Assembly (NCBI GenBank): GCA_018340805.1
Contig: JACMZG010001913.1
Span: 32,222,904 to 32,286,903, forward strand
DNA: 64,000 nucleotides
DNA from: Microvelia longipes
Lineage: Eukaryota; Arthropoda; Insecta; Hemiptera; Veliidae
Direction of reading: 5' to 3'
This document shows, piece after piece, positions 1 through 11,279 of this stretch. The notes beneath the pieces are model-generated. The model saw only the letters and a program-made list of their open reading frames with translations, was not told the origin of the DNA and ran no database searches. How positions within the stretch are numbered: the first letter of the stretch is position 1; each line of letters begins with the position of its first letter. The position numbers and the translations under genes are program-made.

Positions 1-94
1 GTACCATTATGGAAATGAAGGAGCAGTAGCCACGTGGAGATCGGCACTTGAAAGCGGAGAAGTTAAGGGGTTTGGAACGAATGCTGATGAATAA
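1..94 (+). CDS. Possible 3' end of an unidentified gene (last 30 codons)
   Basis: Reading from base 2, thirty codons run open to a TAA at 92-94. The peptide ends in KGFGTNADE. The codons are far richer in G and C than the surrounding AT-rich DNA, with GCC, ACG, TGG, AGC and GGG used, which is unlike chance ORFs nearby. A canonical AATAAA polyadenylation hexamer follows at 117-122, so this could be the terminal coding exon and a short 3' UTR. The start lies outside the window. I do not recognise the protein family. A chance open stretch of this length is quite possible, so confidence is low. Confidence 0.3.
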   Translation, partial: YHYGNEGAVATWRSALESGEVKGFGTNADE

Positions 95-544
95 TTAATT
101 TGAAGCTGCAGACGGTAATAAATGCTTGGCGAACTTGTGACTAATCATGCTCAATCAGCAAGGTTAGAATTGACCCTTGCTGTTAAGTGTCTTCACAACA
201 TACACCTTTCTAGAGACTCACAGCTTTGAAGTCTGTAACGGTTAACTCTTTTAAAGTTCCTAGAAGACAAGACCAACTATTATTGAAAAATATAAGGGCT
301 ATGTTAAAAACTTGATTTAAGTGAAACTTATTAGATGCATTCGTAGGATAAATACACAAAGAAATTGTAAAATTGACAAATACATACAAAATACATGAAG
401 ATACAAATACATGATCAGTAAAAAGGTGAAGCAAAAAAGGTGGTGAAAAATTACACAAAAAATCACATAAAATAACACAAAGAAAAACAAGAAAGAACGC
501 ACTGAGTCAGGTTTCACAATGTATCATATGAAATCAGAAAGCCG

Positions 545-689
545 TAGGCCTCTTGCTTGTTCCGCCACCGAGAATTTTGTTGAAATTTTTATCTAGTCAT
601 TCTTGCGGGTTAATGATGTCGCTCATACTTCGAAAACAATAGGGATCGGGACATTAACAAGGCTAATTTTTGTGCCAAGTTTCATCTCG

Positions 690-690
<1 letters not shown>
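545..690 (-). repeat. Dispersed repeat family B fragment
   Basis: The block with AATAGGGATCGGGACATTAA and the following TTTTTGTGCCAAGTTTCAT matches, with substitutions, 55745-56000 (same orientation) and 44590-44650 (opposite orientation). In the orientation of the longer copies the (AT)n at 691 lies upstream, as it does in the copies at 36.5 and 44.5 kb. No coding potential was seen. This copy supplies the uninterrupted version of the site that carries an insertion at 55.8 kb. Confidence 0.6.
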
Positions 691-748
<58 letters not shown>

Positions 749-753
749 TAATA

Positions 754-842
<89 letters not shown>
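691..842. repeat. (AT)n microsatellite
   Basis: About 150 bp of nearly pure TA dinucleotides with occasional AA or TT interruptions. The Ile/Tyr-only ORFs read here on both strands are artefacts of the dinucleotide. Confidence 0.97.
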
Positions 843-843
<1 letters not shown>

Positions 844-1170
844 AAACCCTGAAGTATATACATGCATATATTTTTGTTTAGTAAGTTGCCTTCTAAAACT
901 CTACCACCCCTCTCTTTCTTTATGACCATAACCTTATAAGCATACAATCATTACTTTAACCGCGCAGGTCCTAAATTCAGAGGTAAGCATACTTCCTGAT
1001 GTTTTCCTACACTGTTTTGCCACAAAACTTGCGTTTTGCACCTTTGTTTAGCGAAGATGCATTATGAAACTTTTGCTATAACTACGAGAAGGTAAGGTTG
1101 CTCCTATTTTTTATCTCATACAAATCCATGGGGTCAGAAAACAGCACATTACCCATGCAGAACTGTACAA
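843..1170. other. No feature seen
   Basis: AT-rich single-copy-looking sequence between two repeats. I see no ORF, RNA gene or inverted repeat. Confidence 0.5.
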
Positions 1171-1446
1171 AACGCATAATAACGTATAGAATTTATAGAA
1201 CGCATAATAACGTATAGAATTTATAGAACGCATAATAACGTATAGAATTATAGAACGCGAATTTATAGAACCATATAACGTATAGAATTTATTAGAACGC
1301 ATAATAACGTATAGAATTTATAGAACGCATAATAACGTATAGAATTTATAGAACGCATAATAACGTATAGAATTTATAGAACGCATAATAACGTATAGAA
1401 TTTATAGAACGCATAATAACGTATAGAATTTATAGAACGCATAATA
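1171..1446. repeat. 28-bp minisatellite, about 10 copies
   Basis: Tandem units contain ACGCATAATAACGTATAG followed by AATTTATAGA. The period is 28 bp and most units are identical, with two shortened units near 1240-1290. The array ends abruptly at 1446. Confidence 0.95.
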
Positions 1447-2106
1447 AACCGAATGATTAACAGTTCAGTACAGTGGAAAAATATATATAATGCTATCAAT
1501 CCAGAACAGAACGCATATAAAACTTTGTAAATCATATCTTTTAATATATATTATATTACCCATGATTACAGAACACGCTGTCCACTTGCTGAATTATAAA
1601 ACATTTTTTATAGCGTGGATCTAAATAAATTCGACTTAATGATTGAACGGAGTTACATCCTGAAGGCTTATTTTAAGTCTTTGCAGATAAATGTTAAAAA
1701 ACTTAAATATCCATTTGAGCCAATACTGTTTTTTGACGCTATACTTCAACTGCATATTCCTTTGACGGCAAAAGCAAAATAACGAACTCATTTAATGTTA
1801 GTTTTAAAGTCAAAGGGAATAAACTTTAAACCAGTTCAAGTTTAAATCTATTCGATTATTCGAACATAAAAACACTCCTATTTATTAGAAAACAAATTGA
1901 AGTACTCGGGTAAAAATTACAGAATATAATTCCGACACATAACGACTCTAACGAGCCGCAGTTAAATTTGCATTAAGTGCAAAGTTAAACTGCGTTTAAA
2001 TTAACAAGTTAGAAACATGTAAAACCTAATCTTTATTACGAATCGTAGTGTTACCTTCCTTTTATCTATTTTATCATTAATTTGATTATTGGTCTCTATA
2101 ATACTT
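1447..2106. other. No feature seen
   Basis: AT-rich sequence with no ORF of note and no recognisable repeat. Confidence 0.5.
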
Positions 2107-2338
2107 CTATAGTTTATAGGTTGGGACACTGAAGAGACTTTTATCGGGCTGTTAAATTATTTTATTTCCATACAATATTTCGCATGTAATCTCCAAGCAT
2201 ATTCAGGTAATTTTCTTTTTCTTTTTGTAGATGTAATACATGAATATGCTTGGAGATTACAAGCGAAATATTGTATGGAAATAAAAAATTTAACAGCCCG
2301 ATAAAAGTCTCTTCAGTGTCCTAACCTATAAACTATAG
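2107..2338. mobile_element. Foldback / MITE-like inverted repeat, 232 bp
   Basis: Two arms of about 98 bp (2107-2205 and 2241-2338) are nearly perfect reverse complements around a 35-nt T-rich loop. The outer ends read CTATAGTTTATAGG. No protein is encoded, so this is either a foldback element or a non-autonomous element made almost entirely of terminal inverted repeats. No clear target duplication was identified. Confidence 0.8.
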
Positions 2339-2539
2339 ATCTATTTTATCTTTTCTTTGTCTTAAGTATATTTGAAAATCTGGTTTAATGAATATAATGT
2401 AGCTTTATAAATTTAGAACAAAATTTAAATGAATTAACTTTTACTTTAGTTTATTAATTGCTAAATTCAAAACAATTTAAAAAATAATAATTTTTCAATC
2501 TTCAGTAATTTTCAATTTTTTTATTAAATATATATGTGT

Positions 2540-2564
2540 TAGATATGTATGTATGTATATATAT

Positions 2565-2605
<41 letters not shown>

Positions 2606-2645
2606 GTATATGTATATATATATAATATATATATATATATATAAA
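2540..2645. repeat. (AT)n / TATG microsatellite
   Basis: TA dinucleotides with scattered TATG and TGTA variants. Confidence 0.9.
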
Positions 2646-2789
2646 TTTTTGGCGTGTATATATTTATATATAAGGATGGGGACTTATTCTTAAGTCACCC
2701 CTCTCGTACACCAAGGGTTGTATGATGAAAATTTGTTAAATACGTGGCAATATGACATTTAATCAAAAATAATATTATAATAGTACCGA

Positions 2790-3100
2790 GTCCGGTAGCT
2801 CAGTGGTAGAGCGCTCGCCTTTCGACCTGGAGGTCGAGGGTTCAAATCCAGCCGGGGGAGGACCTCAATATGAGGTTATCCCTTGTACCGTACACTCGGG
2901 AGGTCTTGAATTCAAGGCCGGCCAACCCAGCCAAGGTTTTACGTGGTTTCCTTGGCTACTAATACGCAAATGCGGAAATGTTGGATCTAGTTTCATCTGA
3001 GACAAGTCTGGATCCACGTTTCCGTTGTCTCCAGCTCACGAAAAGTTAATGTACTGCGGGCTGGGGGAGATGAAGGTCGGAAAGATTTACTGAGTCTTTG
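2790..3100 (+). mobile_element. tRNA-derived SINE
   Basis: The head looks like a tRNA. A box-A-like TAGCTCAGTGG lies at 2796-2806 and a box B GGTTCAAATCC at 2839-2849, spaced as in an internal RNA polymerase III promoter. The anticodon stem does not pair cleanly, so it is not a functional tRNA. Downstream, around 2935-2965, the phrase TTTTACGTGGTTTCC resembles a core segment that I recall from several arthropod SINEs. The body is non-coding. The 3' end is not well defined, with no clear tail or target duplication seen. Confidence 0.75.
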
Positions 3101-3438
3101 TATGTCCGAAAAACTTAGTCAGTGAAAGTGATGCGGCGACACGAGTAACGTAAGTGACTAGGAACAAAGTGTTCGGTTCTTGAAGACAGACGTCTCCTAA
3201 TGGCACTGCGTAGCTTTGACTTTCAGGTCAGGGCTATAGAATGAGTTTGTACACGCTGACATCTGGGCGCTAGAGTTCTTTGTCGGGTGGCGCTGGACTG
3301 GCCTGAGCGGTGAGTCTAGAGTCTGGTGATGCTAGTAGAACTGATGAGATTGGTGAGACTAGAAGGACGAGGTCAAGTGAGACTAATGTGATCAGAGGAT
3401 AGCTCCTACTTATCTTATATTATCTTACTAGCGTAAGA

Positions 3439-3620
3439 CTAGATGAAACAAGCACACGGCGAACTAGTAGTCGGCGCTAGCCAGAGCGGTGAGCCTAGCC
3501 AGAGTCTAGCTGGTCTAGATGAACAAGGCCACTGTGAACTAGTCGCAGACACTAGCCAGAGCAGTGAGTTTGAATAGAGTCTGGTTGGGCTGGATGAACT
3601 AGACACATTGTGAACCGGTT
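3439..3620. repeat. Degenerate 75-bp tandem repeat, about 2.4 copies
   Basis: Units start at CTAGATGAAAC (about 3439), CTAGATGAAC (about 3515) and CTGGATGAAC (about 3590). They share GAACTAGT and CTAGCCAGAGC segments. Less regular related text extends back to about 3290. The segment is more GC-rich than its surroundings. Confidence 0.75.
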
Positions 3621-3850
3621 ACATGTGCTACCATGTACGGAGGGGGTGCTTCCTAGATGATTGGATGTGCACAAACTCAGGGGCTAATGTTGAGTGAGAT
3701 TTGAGTGAGGGGAAAACGCTAAATGACCCTACGAGTTAAAGCGTAAAAAAAATATATTATAATAAGAAATAATACAAATGAACCACATGGGACTTTTAGC
3801 CCATGAATGATAATGCATTTTTTTGTTTCTGCAGAGACTGAAAAGAAAAT

Positions 3851-4170
3851 ATATTTTTTATAACAATAAGATATTTGTTGTAACAAGAAGATGTTTGTAA
3901 TAATTAGGCGATATTTGTTGTAACAAGAAGCTATTTGTTATAACAAGAAGATATTTGTTATAACAATAAGATATTTGTTGTAACAAGAAGATATTTGTTA
4001 TAAAAAGAAGATATTTGTTATAACAATAAGAAATTTGTTATAGCAAGAAGATATTTGACAAGAAGATATTGTTATAACAATAGATATTTGTGTAACAAGA
4101 ATATTTTGTTATAAAAAGAAGATATTTGTTATAAATAGACGATATTTGTTATAACAAGAAGATATTTGTC
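3851..4170. repeat. 20-bp minisatellite, about 16 copies
   Basis: The unit is GATATTTGTTATAACAAGAA with point changes and several shortened copies around 4060-4110. The unit contains the near-palindrome TTGTTATAACAA. Confidence 0.93.
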
Positions 4171-4783
4171 ACATTTTTCGACACAACTTTGCTTTCTCTT
4201 CTAATAAAGAAGATATGAAAACAATAAATCTTGCAATATACTGGGCGGAACATTCCGGGTATACAATCTATGCATTTCAGATGTAATATGTTTACTAATG
4301 GGTGCACGGAATGAGTAGAAAGGGAGACAAATTAATCAGAATCTATAGTCTAATCTCACCGTGGGATTATTTATCCGAATAATTACTCCTTACTTCTTAT
4401 AAACTTTTATTAAAGAATAACGACTAAGACAAGCTAATAACTATAATTATCTATAAAAATAACTGTTTATCGGTCATTACCGACATTTTACGACATTTAT
4501 GACCAGTTAAGCCAGACAAAAACTTACGGCCTTTAGCTTTTTATGATCTTTTTACTTAAAAACTATTATAGATTAAAAACTATTGTGTACTTTATGAATT
4601 ATCCTCATATGGGAAAAAATTAGGAACCGAAGAAGAGAAAAAGTCGTAAAATCTCGGTGTCGTATATATTCACTTTTTATCACTTTTCATAAAGTAAACA
4701 CATTTATGTTTTTATAAATTTTTATGAAATGTTTACTTTTTTCAATAATAGTAAATTGAATAGAATAGACATTTATTAGAAAA
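4171..4783. other. No feature seen
   Basis: AT-rich sequence without a supportable gene or repeat. Confidence 0.5.
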
Positions 4784-4890
4784 AAATGGGTACGGGATAC
4801 CTCGGAACTTTTCGTTTTCATATCGTATTTGCTACGCTTACCTTCGGACTCTACCATCAGAGATTTTCTCCTTTGACTCACTACTAGCGC
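4784..4890 (-). repeat. Dispersed repeat family A, partial copy
   Basis: On the minus strand this reads AGTTCCGAGGTATCCCGTAC preceded by a degenerate form of the GCGAAGC motif (AAGCGTAGC near AGTCCGAAGG). This is the same order as in the copies at 6.9 and 62.9 kb. Confidence 0.7.
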
Positions 4891-6391
4891 TGGTACCCCG
4901 AAATAGCGGAGAAAAATGGAAACACAAGTGACTTCCTCTCGCCTTTTTATAAATCTTTACTTGATCTTTTGGAAACTGGCACATATTAGCTATTCAAGCT
5001 GTATTGGGACATTCCAAAACGGCACAAAGTACCGCAATTTCTTTTGCATTTTCCTTCTTAAAAATGAGCCATAGAAAAAAATTTCACTCTACAGAGTGAA
5101 GAAACTCGGCGATCTGCTGTATTTAAATATGTATGGTATGAATTTATGTAGCAAAAATAATAAATGCATTTACTTATGCCTCACTGAATTTAATAGGTAA
5201 AATAAAAAAGAAATTACAAGAAATTATAAAAATGAAAAACTATTAGAAAATTTGCAAGCAAACCTACACGAAAAGTTAAAAAACAAATTGTCACACCAAA
5301 TGTCTAACTATCAAATAAAAATTGTGCCCAGGAGTTTTCCGTTCACCCCGGAAATACACGAATCTTACCGATTATAACCGACAAGCTTACTACTTTCTCC
5401 TCTACCTTGGGAAGAAAATAGTTTTACCCAAAGAGACTATTAGAGGGAGGATACAACAGCTCTTATCATTCCTTAAGATAGCTAGGTGCCGTAACGGTAC
5501 ATTGGTGACGTCATTTTTTTTATTTTTCATAATAATTACAATTTCACGTAAATATTACATTATTTTTCGACTATTTTGTTTTAAATCAAGTAGAATGAAT
5601 TTTAAAAAAGTTTTACTTATTATCTATTGCATGTATTCTTTAATTGTCTGAGTTGAATGAAGTGGTTTAATGTGGCATCACTGAAAAATGTCCACCTTTT
5701 GTAGAGTGTGTGCCTTAATAGGGGTTGTAGAGGGGTGGAGGAGTATCTAGTCTCTCTCATGGGAGACTATAGTAGGGGTAAGTACAGTTACGGCACCTAT
5801 GGAAACTGTCTCACTTCCAGACCCCTTATCACTGTGTTAATCGGGTTCTGTACTCCCTCTAATAGTATTTGTCTCTTTGGATCCCCCGTCCACAATAACC
5901 TATTTTGCTAAGTAAAATTTAATAGTTAAAATATTCAGATAGTCGACCAATCGAGTTGAAATTTAACAAAATATACATCTATAGAATGACAATCGATCTA
6001 CAAAATTAATTCATTTTATCATGGCTTGCTATATTGAAAATATTGACTACTGCATTTTTAAATTTGAACAGAAAATTAAATTTTATTTTCTTACTGCTTT
6101 TCAACAATCAACATATCGTCAAATAGCAAAACTTATAATGAATTAGTTGGTGGAACTTCCATGGTTATTCAACTTTTAGATTCTAAGTTACTTGGGAACA
6201 AATATTTACGTTGCGACTCTTAAAATTATTTGAAAAAGTTAGGTTTACATCTGTCAACATTAGAAAACACAAGTGAACCCTCCCAAGCTGATAGAATTTA
6301 TATGGTGATTCATTGGAGGATTTATATAAATGAAATCAATCTTTTTTTATAAGCTAAGTTATAGTCCGGAAGAAATAGTAAATTTTCAATT
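4891..6391. other. Mostly featureless; one candidate TIR pair
   Basis: An 18-bp imperfect inverted repeat, TAGGTGCCGTAACGGTAC at 5483-5500 against 5782-5799 (one mismatch), frames about 317 bp. It may mark a small non-autonomous DNA element. ORFs of 109 and 67 codons overlap this span but look like chance frames. Nothing else was supportable. Confidence 0.45.
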
Positions 6392-6494
6392 GTGACCGCC
6401 TATACTGATTCCTGCAATGACGTCACACGTCATTCATAAAAAAGTCAGGTTATAACCTACATCTGCGTTAGGTTTGTTTACATCGAATTGATTC
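6392..6494. repeat. Dispersed 100-bp repeat, mate at 54845-54955
   Basis: The segment contains CCTGCAATGACGTCACACGT and CAGGTTATAACCT. It is present in inverted orientation at 54845-54955 with the same order of motifs. Non-coding. The family is unknown to me. Confidence 0.75.
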
Positions 6495-6514
6495 ACCCTT
6501 AATTAACCTAACCT

Positions 6515-6636
6515 AGGCCCTATTCAAAGACATCTTCCTAACTTTTGGTAACATTTTCCTAACATTCTCCTTGTTCCTTAAGGAGAATGTTAGGAAAATG
6601 TTAGGAAGATGTCTTGAATACGGGCCTAAGACCTAG
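6515..6636. repeat. Hairpin-forming inverted repeat
   Basis: The arms contain GACATCTTCCTAAC and CATTTTCCTAACATTCTCC, mirrored on the right as GGAGAATGTTAGGAAAATG and GTTAGGAAGATGTC. The left arm carries an extra stretch of about nine bases. The loop is very short (around TTGTTCCTT). It could be a small MITE, or could transcribe into a long RNA hairpin. Confidence 0.75.
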
Positions 6637-6867
6637 ATATTACGTTACCTATTAGTTCTGAGGTCAAGCGTAAAGAGATTGAAGTAATACCTCCTTAAAT
6701 TTAGTAATATCTAATCATATTTATACTTTTACTTTTCCTAATTTAAATTTTCCTGTAGGTATGTAGGAAAAGTTTTTCTGAAAGTATTGAAGGTTTCGTT
6801 TCATAATTGGATGTATATAAGTTCTTATATCTATAATTTTTGTTGGATTATAAAAGCTTGAGCATTG

Positions 6868-7084
6868 TTGAGCGTGGTCAGTGCTGTATAGTTGACCGCT
6901 GAGAATAAAACGGATATATTTACTATCTGAGGACGAGCGAAGCGAGTCCGAAGACATGTTGCTGTATAAATTTGGCGAATTAAATATTCCTGACGAGCGA
7001 AGCAAGTCGAAGCAGGGATGATGAGTGTAGTGAATCCAATGTGATGAGGAAGAGTTCCGAGGTACCCCGTACCCGATTTTTTAT
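6868..7084 (+). repeat. Dispersed repeat family A, well-preserved copy
   Basis: Order of landmarks: GACCGCTGAGAATAAAACGG, then GGACGAGCGAAGCGAGTCC (a self-complementary hairpin with the GCGAAGC core), then ACGAGCGAAGCAAGTCG, then GATGAGGAAGAGTTCCGAGG and TACCCCGTACCCG ending in T-rich DNA. The same order recurs at 47.1, 48.7 and 62.8 kb, and inverted at 52.3 kb. No stable ORF is shared between copies. Confidence 0.85.
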
Positions 7085-7117
7085 ATTATATATTTTTTTA
7101 TGTTTATTTTTCTTTTA

Positions 7118-7190
7118 CATATATATTTTATATATATATATTATATATATATATATATATTTACATATTTTTACATATATATTTTATATA
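7118..7190. repeat. TA-rich microsatellite
   Basis: Interrupted TA and ACATATTT repeats immediately after the family A copy. Confidence 0.85.
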
Positions 7191-8559
7191 AAACCACATT
7201 ATTTGTCGTTTTATTATTCCAAACAACTCAAATTGTAAGTTCGCATGAGTTTATAATGCAATTTAAAAATAAAATGTATTCGAAATAATTCAGATACATT
7301 ATTTAGTGTTATTGCTCAGCACAAATATTTATTTATAAAAATGTACCCTATAAAAAAAAAAATATTATTTTCGAAAGCATGTCTAAGTGTGAAACTTACA
7401 TTGTATGATCGTAAAGTTTTAATGGTTAAAAAAATAATTTCCAGTATTTTGTAAAAAGTGTAAAGTACTTTTTTATGTTTTTCTTTTCAGTGTTTAATAG
7501 TTTGTTAAAAGATTAACTAAAAATTTGATATTTCTTTGAGGGAATGGAATTTCCTGAATGTTTGAATTATAAATTCTATTTGACTGTTTTTCGATTAAGG
7601 AGCTAGATATTATTTTATGACATGTACATTTTTGTATACAGTGAAATAAGATCAATTAATAGAATCAATAAAAAAAATTAAAATTAGTAGAATTAATTAT
7701 ATTCCTTTAAATATTAGAATTAATTGTGTTATAAAAGTATCAGTAAAAAATATATCTATAAAGTGATATGAAAACGTAAAATTTGATCAGCATTTGAATA
7801 CTGTAAGCGGGAATCTCTTAGTGAGTTTTACTCTGTAAGGATTTATTTATTATAAAAAACATACGGACAATATGTATATTTACCATTTTAAAACATTTCA
7901 AAATATTTCCATGACCCCAACCTCATAAGCTAATTTTTCCTTTGTAAGTTCACTAAATCAAACTGAATCACATACTAAAAATAAATATTAGATTTGAAAT
8001 TACAAATAATATGGAATGTTCCAAATCTCCTTTGGATGCGGTGGATAATGAAATAGATAATCTACTTAGAAACAAAATGATGGCGAATAGCTGGAAATAC
8101 CTCTATGGCAGCAAAGTAAAGTTGTTAAGTAAATGGGCGTTCGAGGGATTTAAGGTAGTACCTACAGCAGTTCATAATAATAATAATAATTATGAAGGTA
8201 CACATTGTCAATTTTCCTGTTCTTTCAAACGAAATGCGCATTTAGTCCAAATGGATTTTCGAACCAAAGCTCAAAATCAACTCCGCACAACATTGTTCTC
8301 GCTTATTACAATCTCAGTTTGTACAAATATTAGAAATATTTGAGCGCATTTCCTTTGCAAAGTTCAAAGCATGCGAAAGCTTTGACAAATTCACTGAAAA
8401 ATAGCAAGAAAACAAGCATTCCAAATGAGAATAAAAAAATCGTTCAACCTTCAGACCTCACAGAATTTTTTATAATCAGTTTTTAAAAGTGAAATAATAA
8501 CTAAAACGCATTGACTGGAAATATGTTTATTATGAAATACGAATTGTAACGCTATTAAA
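7191..8559. other. No gene supported; small family B fragment
   Basis: AT-rich. At 7910-7960 the minus strand reads TTAGCTTATGAGGTTGGGGT, matching the leading part of family B (see 36.4 and 48.5 kb). A 110-codon ORF at 8011-8343 contains an Asn run from an AAT microsatellite and has no recognisable domain. Confidence 0.45.
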
Positions 8560-8758
8560 CCAAGAGCCCAAGGGTGTTTTGTTTTCGGATGGGTGTCCCA
8601 GGCAGAACCTTTGACCTGTAAAATGCGTTCTGCCTGGGACACCCATCCGATACGAGTCGGCAGAATTGCAGATCCTTGTTCAGGAAGGTATTTACGAAAA
8701 ATTGAGACCGGTTCCAGCCATTACACTTTTTATTAACAAAACACCCCTGGGCTCTTGG
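8560..8758. mobile_element. Nested inverted-repeat element, 199 bp
   Basis: Outer arms of 24 bp begin CCAAGAGCCC (8560-8583 and 8735-8758, one mismatch). Perfect 23-bp inner arms begin CGGATGGGTGTCCCAGG (8586-8608 and 8627-8649). The inner hairpin sits directly against the left outer arm only, with 85 bp of unpaired sequence before the right outer arm. No coding region. Most likely a non-autonomous DNA element. Confidence 0.8.
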
Positions 8759-9690
8759 ACTATATGACTAAGTGAATGGGGAACAATGTCAACTTTTATA
8801 GCTAAAAAATTTTAGCGATGTAAAATTTCGTAATGACGAATAACTTTTACTTTTGTGTATAATTGTTTCGCTTTGCCCTTTTAACGAATTAGGAAAGGGA
8901 ACAGAGGGGATCTCTCAATTGGCTTTTTGATTTAAATGATTGTCTGCGACCCGATTTCGGTAGCGAAACAAGTGTTTAGAATCGCTTCTTTAGAGTTATG
9001 CTAAAAGCTAGCTATCTTATTTTCCAAACTTAACAAAGCTCAACGCGCCATACCTAGATACTTATTAAAAGTTAAAAGTCATTAAATATCTAAGATAACA
9101 AATCTTTAACAATTAATTCTTATGACAAGTCGATGAACTTATAAAGAAGATATTTCAACACGTTTAATAATTTTCATGTCACTTAGGCATCTAAATGATA
9201 ACTATATTATAACTAATTATATCTGTGTTCTCATCGTCTACGACTTTAAAAAAAACTGTCCGACATATTTAATTTTGAAATTGATTGAAGACAATGACAA
9301 GGACATATTTCTTGTGTTGGTACTTAAAGCGTACCTTTAGGGTTTTTAGATGAAGGGTTACCAGAAGTACTAATGTACCGTGAAGTACCCTTTACTGTTT
9401 TTATTTAGTTGGGTTAATAAGCTTTAACCATGTCTCCTATTATTGAAACCCTATCGCCGGTTTATAACGTTGAAAAGTCATGTTATCTCATAAGTAAAAC
9501 TCTTTATTTAATATGTGTTTGTAAAATCTTTCGATATCGATATTCAGTTTGCAATTATGAATTGGTATTGGACGCCATTATAGCAATTATTATCCATATT
9601 GATGAAATTTGTAACTGAATCGCGAAGGTTTTATCCGTATCAATATACGGTGGCACTAAAGTAATATTTGTCAAATTTATATTGACGAAA
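8759..9690. other. No feature seen
   Basis: AT-rich sequence without recognisable genes or repeats. Confidence 0.5.
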
Positions 9691-9930
9691 AGCCGTCTCT
9701 GTGGTCAAAGTCGTTAACACTTCATGGATTTATGCTGACCTTTGACACCACCGAGGTCTGGAGTTCGCATCCCAGGTTTCGCTCTCAGATTGTATACAAA
9801 TATTGTGTAAATATTATAGCTAACTTTAGAGTAAACCGCGGGATGGTTGCCACTATCACCTAAGGTGGTTCCCGTAGGGGTTGTCCCTAATGGGCTGCAA
9901 GGTTCTGAACCAAATTGTTTTTTCAATAGC
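9691..9930 (+). mobile_element. SINE family 2, degraded copy
   Basis: Shares the segments GGTCTGGAGTTCGCATCCCA and CTAATGGGCTGCAAGG with the intact copy at 53664-53916. The box-B-like GAGTTCGCATCC suggests a tRNA-derived head. The box A region is degraded and no target duplication was seen. Confidence 0.8.
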
Positions 9931-10154
9931 AGTCATCGTCAGGGACACAATAGTGATTTCTATCAATATCGATTTTGGCTAATTATTGGTCTCAGCGATC
10001 TTCATCAGTAACAATATTTTTTCAAATCTATAAGATAAGATCTCAAGATCTTATCCTTATTGCAAAATAAACAATCCTGTAAATTTATTTTGCCGAAAGA
10101 ATGGTTTTTAACTTTTTACAGTGAAGACGTGTTGCAAAATAATTTTTGTGATTT

Positions 10155-10255
10155 TTATATTCTGATAACGAGCGAAGCCAATCCGTAGTAATGTAAGCTT
10201 ATAACGCTTCCGATGTGATGAGGTAATGTTCCGAGATACCTTGTACCCATTTTTT
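10155..10255 (+). repeat. Dispersed repeat family A, partial copy
   Basis: Contains ACGAGCGAAGCCAATCCG, then TCCGATGTGATGAGG, then GTTCCGAGATACC and CTTGTACCC before a T run. This is the 3' part of family A. Confidence 0.75.
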
Positions 10256-10337
10256 TATTTTGAAAATAGGTGTTTTACCAAGGTAAATTGAAAAGCCCTC
10301 GCTAACAATTATTTACCCCCAAAAGGATAAAAACTCA

Positions 10338-10570
10338 AAATAATAATAATGCCCATTTACAGCCTTGCGGCCTATTAGGAATTACCGCCTTTGGAGGGAG
10401 TGGCGACCGTTACGCTCAAAAAGTTGTCCTATGTTGCCGCCAATTAATATAATGTTAATCTTATATAAACTAATAGCGTAACCTGGGATGTGAACCTTAG
10501 ACCCCCTTGGTATCCAATATTAGAATTTTAACGCATTAGCATGACTATGAAGGTTAAAACACCAGCTGGG
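10338..10570 (-). mobile_element. SINE family 2, inverted copy
   Basis: The reverse complement reads GTTCACATCCCAGGTTACGC, then GAGCGTAACGGTCGCCACTC, then AGGCCGCAAGGCTG and an ATT-rich tail. This is the same order as at 53664-53916. It lies about 400 bp from the plus-strand copy at 9.7 kb, forming a head-facing pair. Confidence 0.82.
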
Positions 10571-11116
10571 TTTGATTAAATCATGGATCTTGTATAAAGG
10601 GGATAACGAATAGGAAAACTTGATCTCCTCACAAGGGTTTTAGGGGTTAGAGAGAAATATTGCAAATATTCCCTTCTCTAGCATGTTATAGCACAAGGCG
10701 CGTATTAAAAGTTTTGTTACTAGAGCGATAGGATTCGTCTAAATTAAAATTGTTTGTAAAACCCTGGTGACAGATAATTATTCTAGATTTTCAATTGTTG
10801 AATTAATAATCAAATTATACTAATTTAATTATTAAACTATTTATTCTTAACGAATTGCTTTAATATAGGTGAAACAACTGCGTTCAATTATTTATTTATG
10901 TCCATTTGGGAAGTAAGTTTGGTTAAGGTAGGTAAAAAGTATCGCAACAATATAAAATGTTATTGAATAGGTTAGTTTGGCGTTAAATAAAATAAATGCG
11001 TAGTAATGCTACTGATTCTAAGCATATGCTATAAGGCTTATGTATTCATTGATATATTATTTCTAGAGAGGCCCTATAGGTACTATCAAATAATCAGTAC
11101 AAAATTACTATAGCTT
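10571..11116. other. No feature seen
   Basis: AT-rich sequence. The last bases before the LTR element read AGCTT, its probable target site. Confidence 0.5.
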
Positions 11117-11267
11117 TATAGTTAGGAGAGACTACACCAGATTTCATATAACAGAATATAACTTTGTATATATTAACATAATTCAATTAACATAAAACTA
11201 TTAATAATATCTTGCTTGATGTCTTCAAGTAGACTGGCTACAATTGACACTGAGTGACATAACAACA
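11117..11267 (-). repeat. 3' LTR of the copia element
   Basis: 151 bp, starting TGTTGTTATG on the minus strand and ending CCTAACTATA. No difference was seen from the partner at 13210-13360. Confidence 0.93.
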
Positions 11268-11279
11268 CTCCCCCTCACG
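11268..11279 (-). promoter_or_regulatory. Polypurine tract
   Basis: The minus strand reads CGTGAGGGGGAG directly before the 3' LTR, the expected primer site for second-strand synthesis. Confidence 0.8.

Noticed and set aside
603..881. Ile/Tyr ORFs on both strands, and similar ones at 7.1, 19.9, 24.0 and 57.0 kb
   Set aside because: Translations of TA and TATG microsatellites.
1171..1446. Evenly spaced 28-bp repeats considered as a CRISPR array
   Set aside because: The units abut with no unique spacers and the genome is eukaryotic. The same applies to the 20-, 23-, 26-, 37-, 41- and 42-bp arrays.
2790..2862. A functional tRNA gene
   Set aside because: Boxes A and B are present but the anticodon and acceptor stems do not pair, and a SINE body follows.
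5322..5911. Two plus-strand ORFs (109 and 67 codons) as parts of a gene
   Set aside because: No motif, composition as in the flanks, and they straddle a likely inverted-repeat element.
8011..8343. 110-codon ORF as a gene
   Set aside because: Contains an AAT microsatellite, no recognisable domain, and no splice, promoter or similarity evidence.
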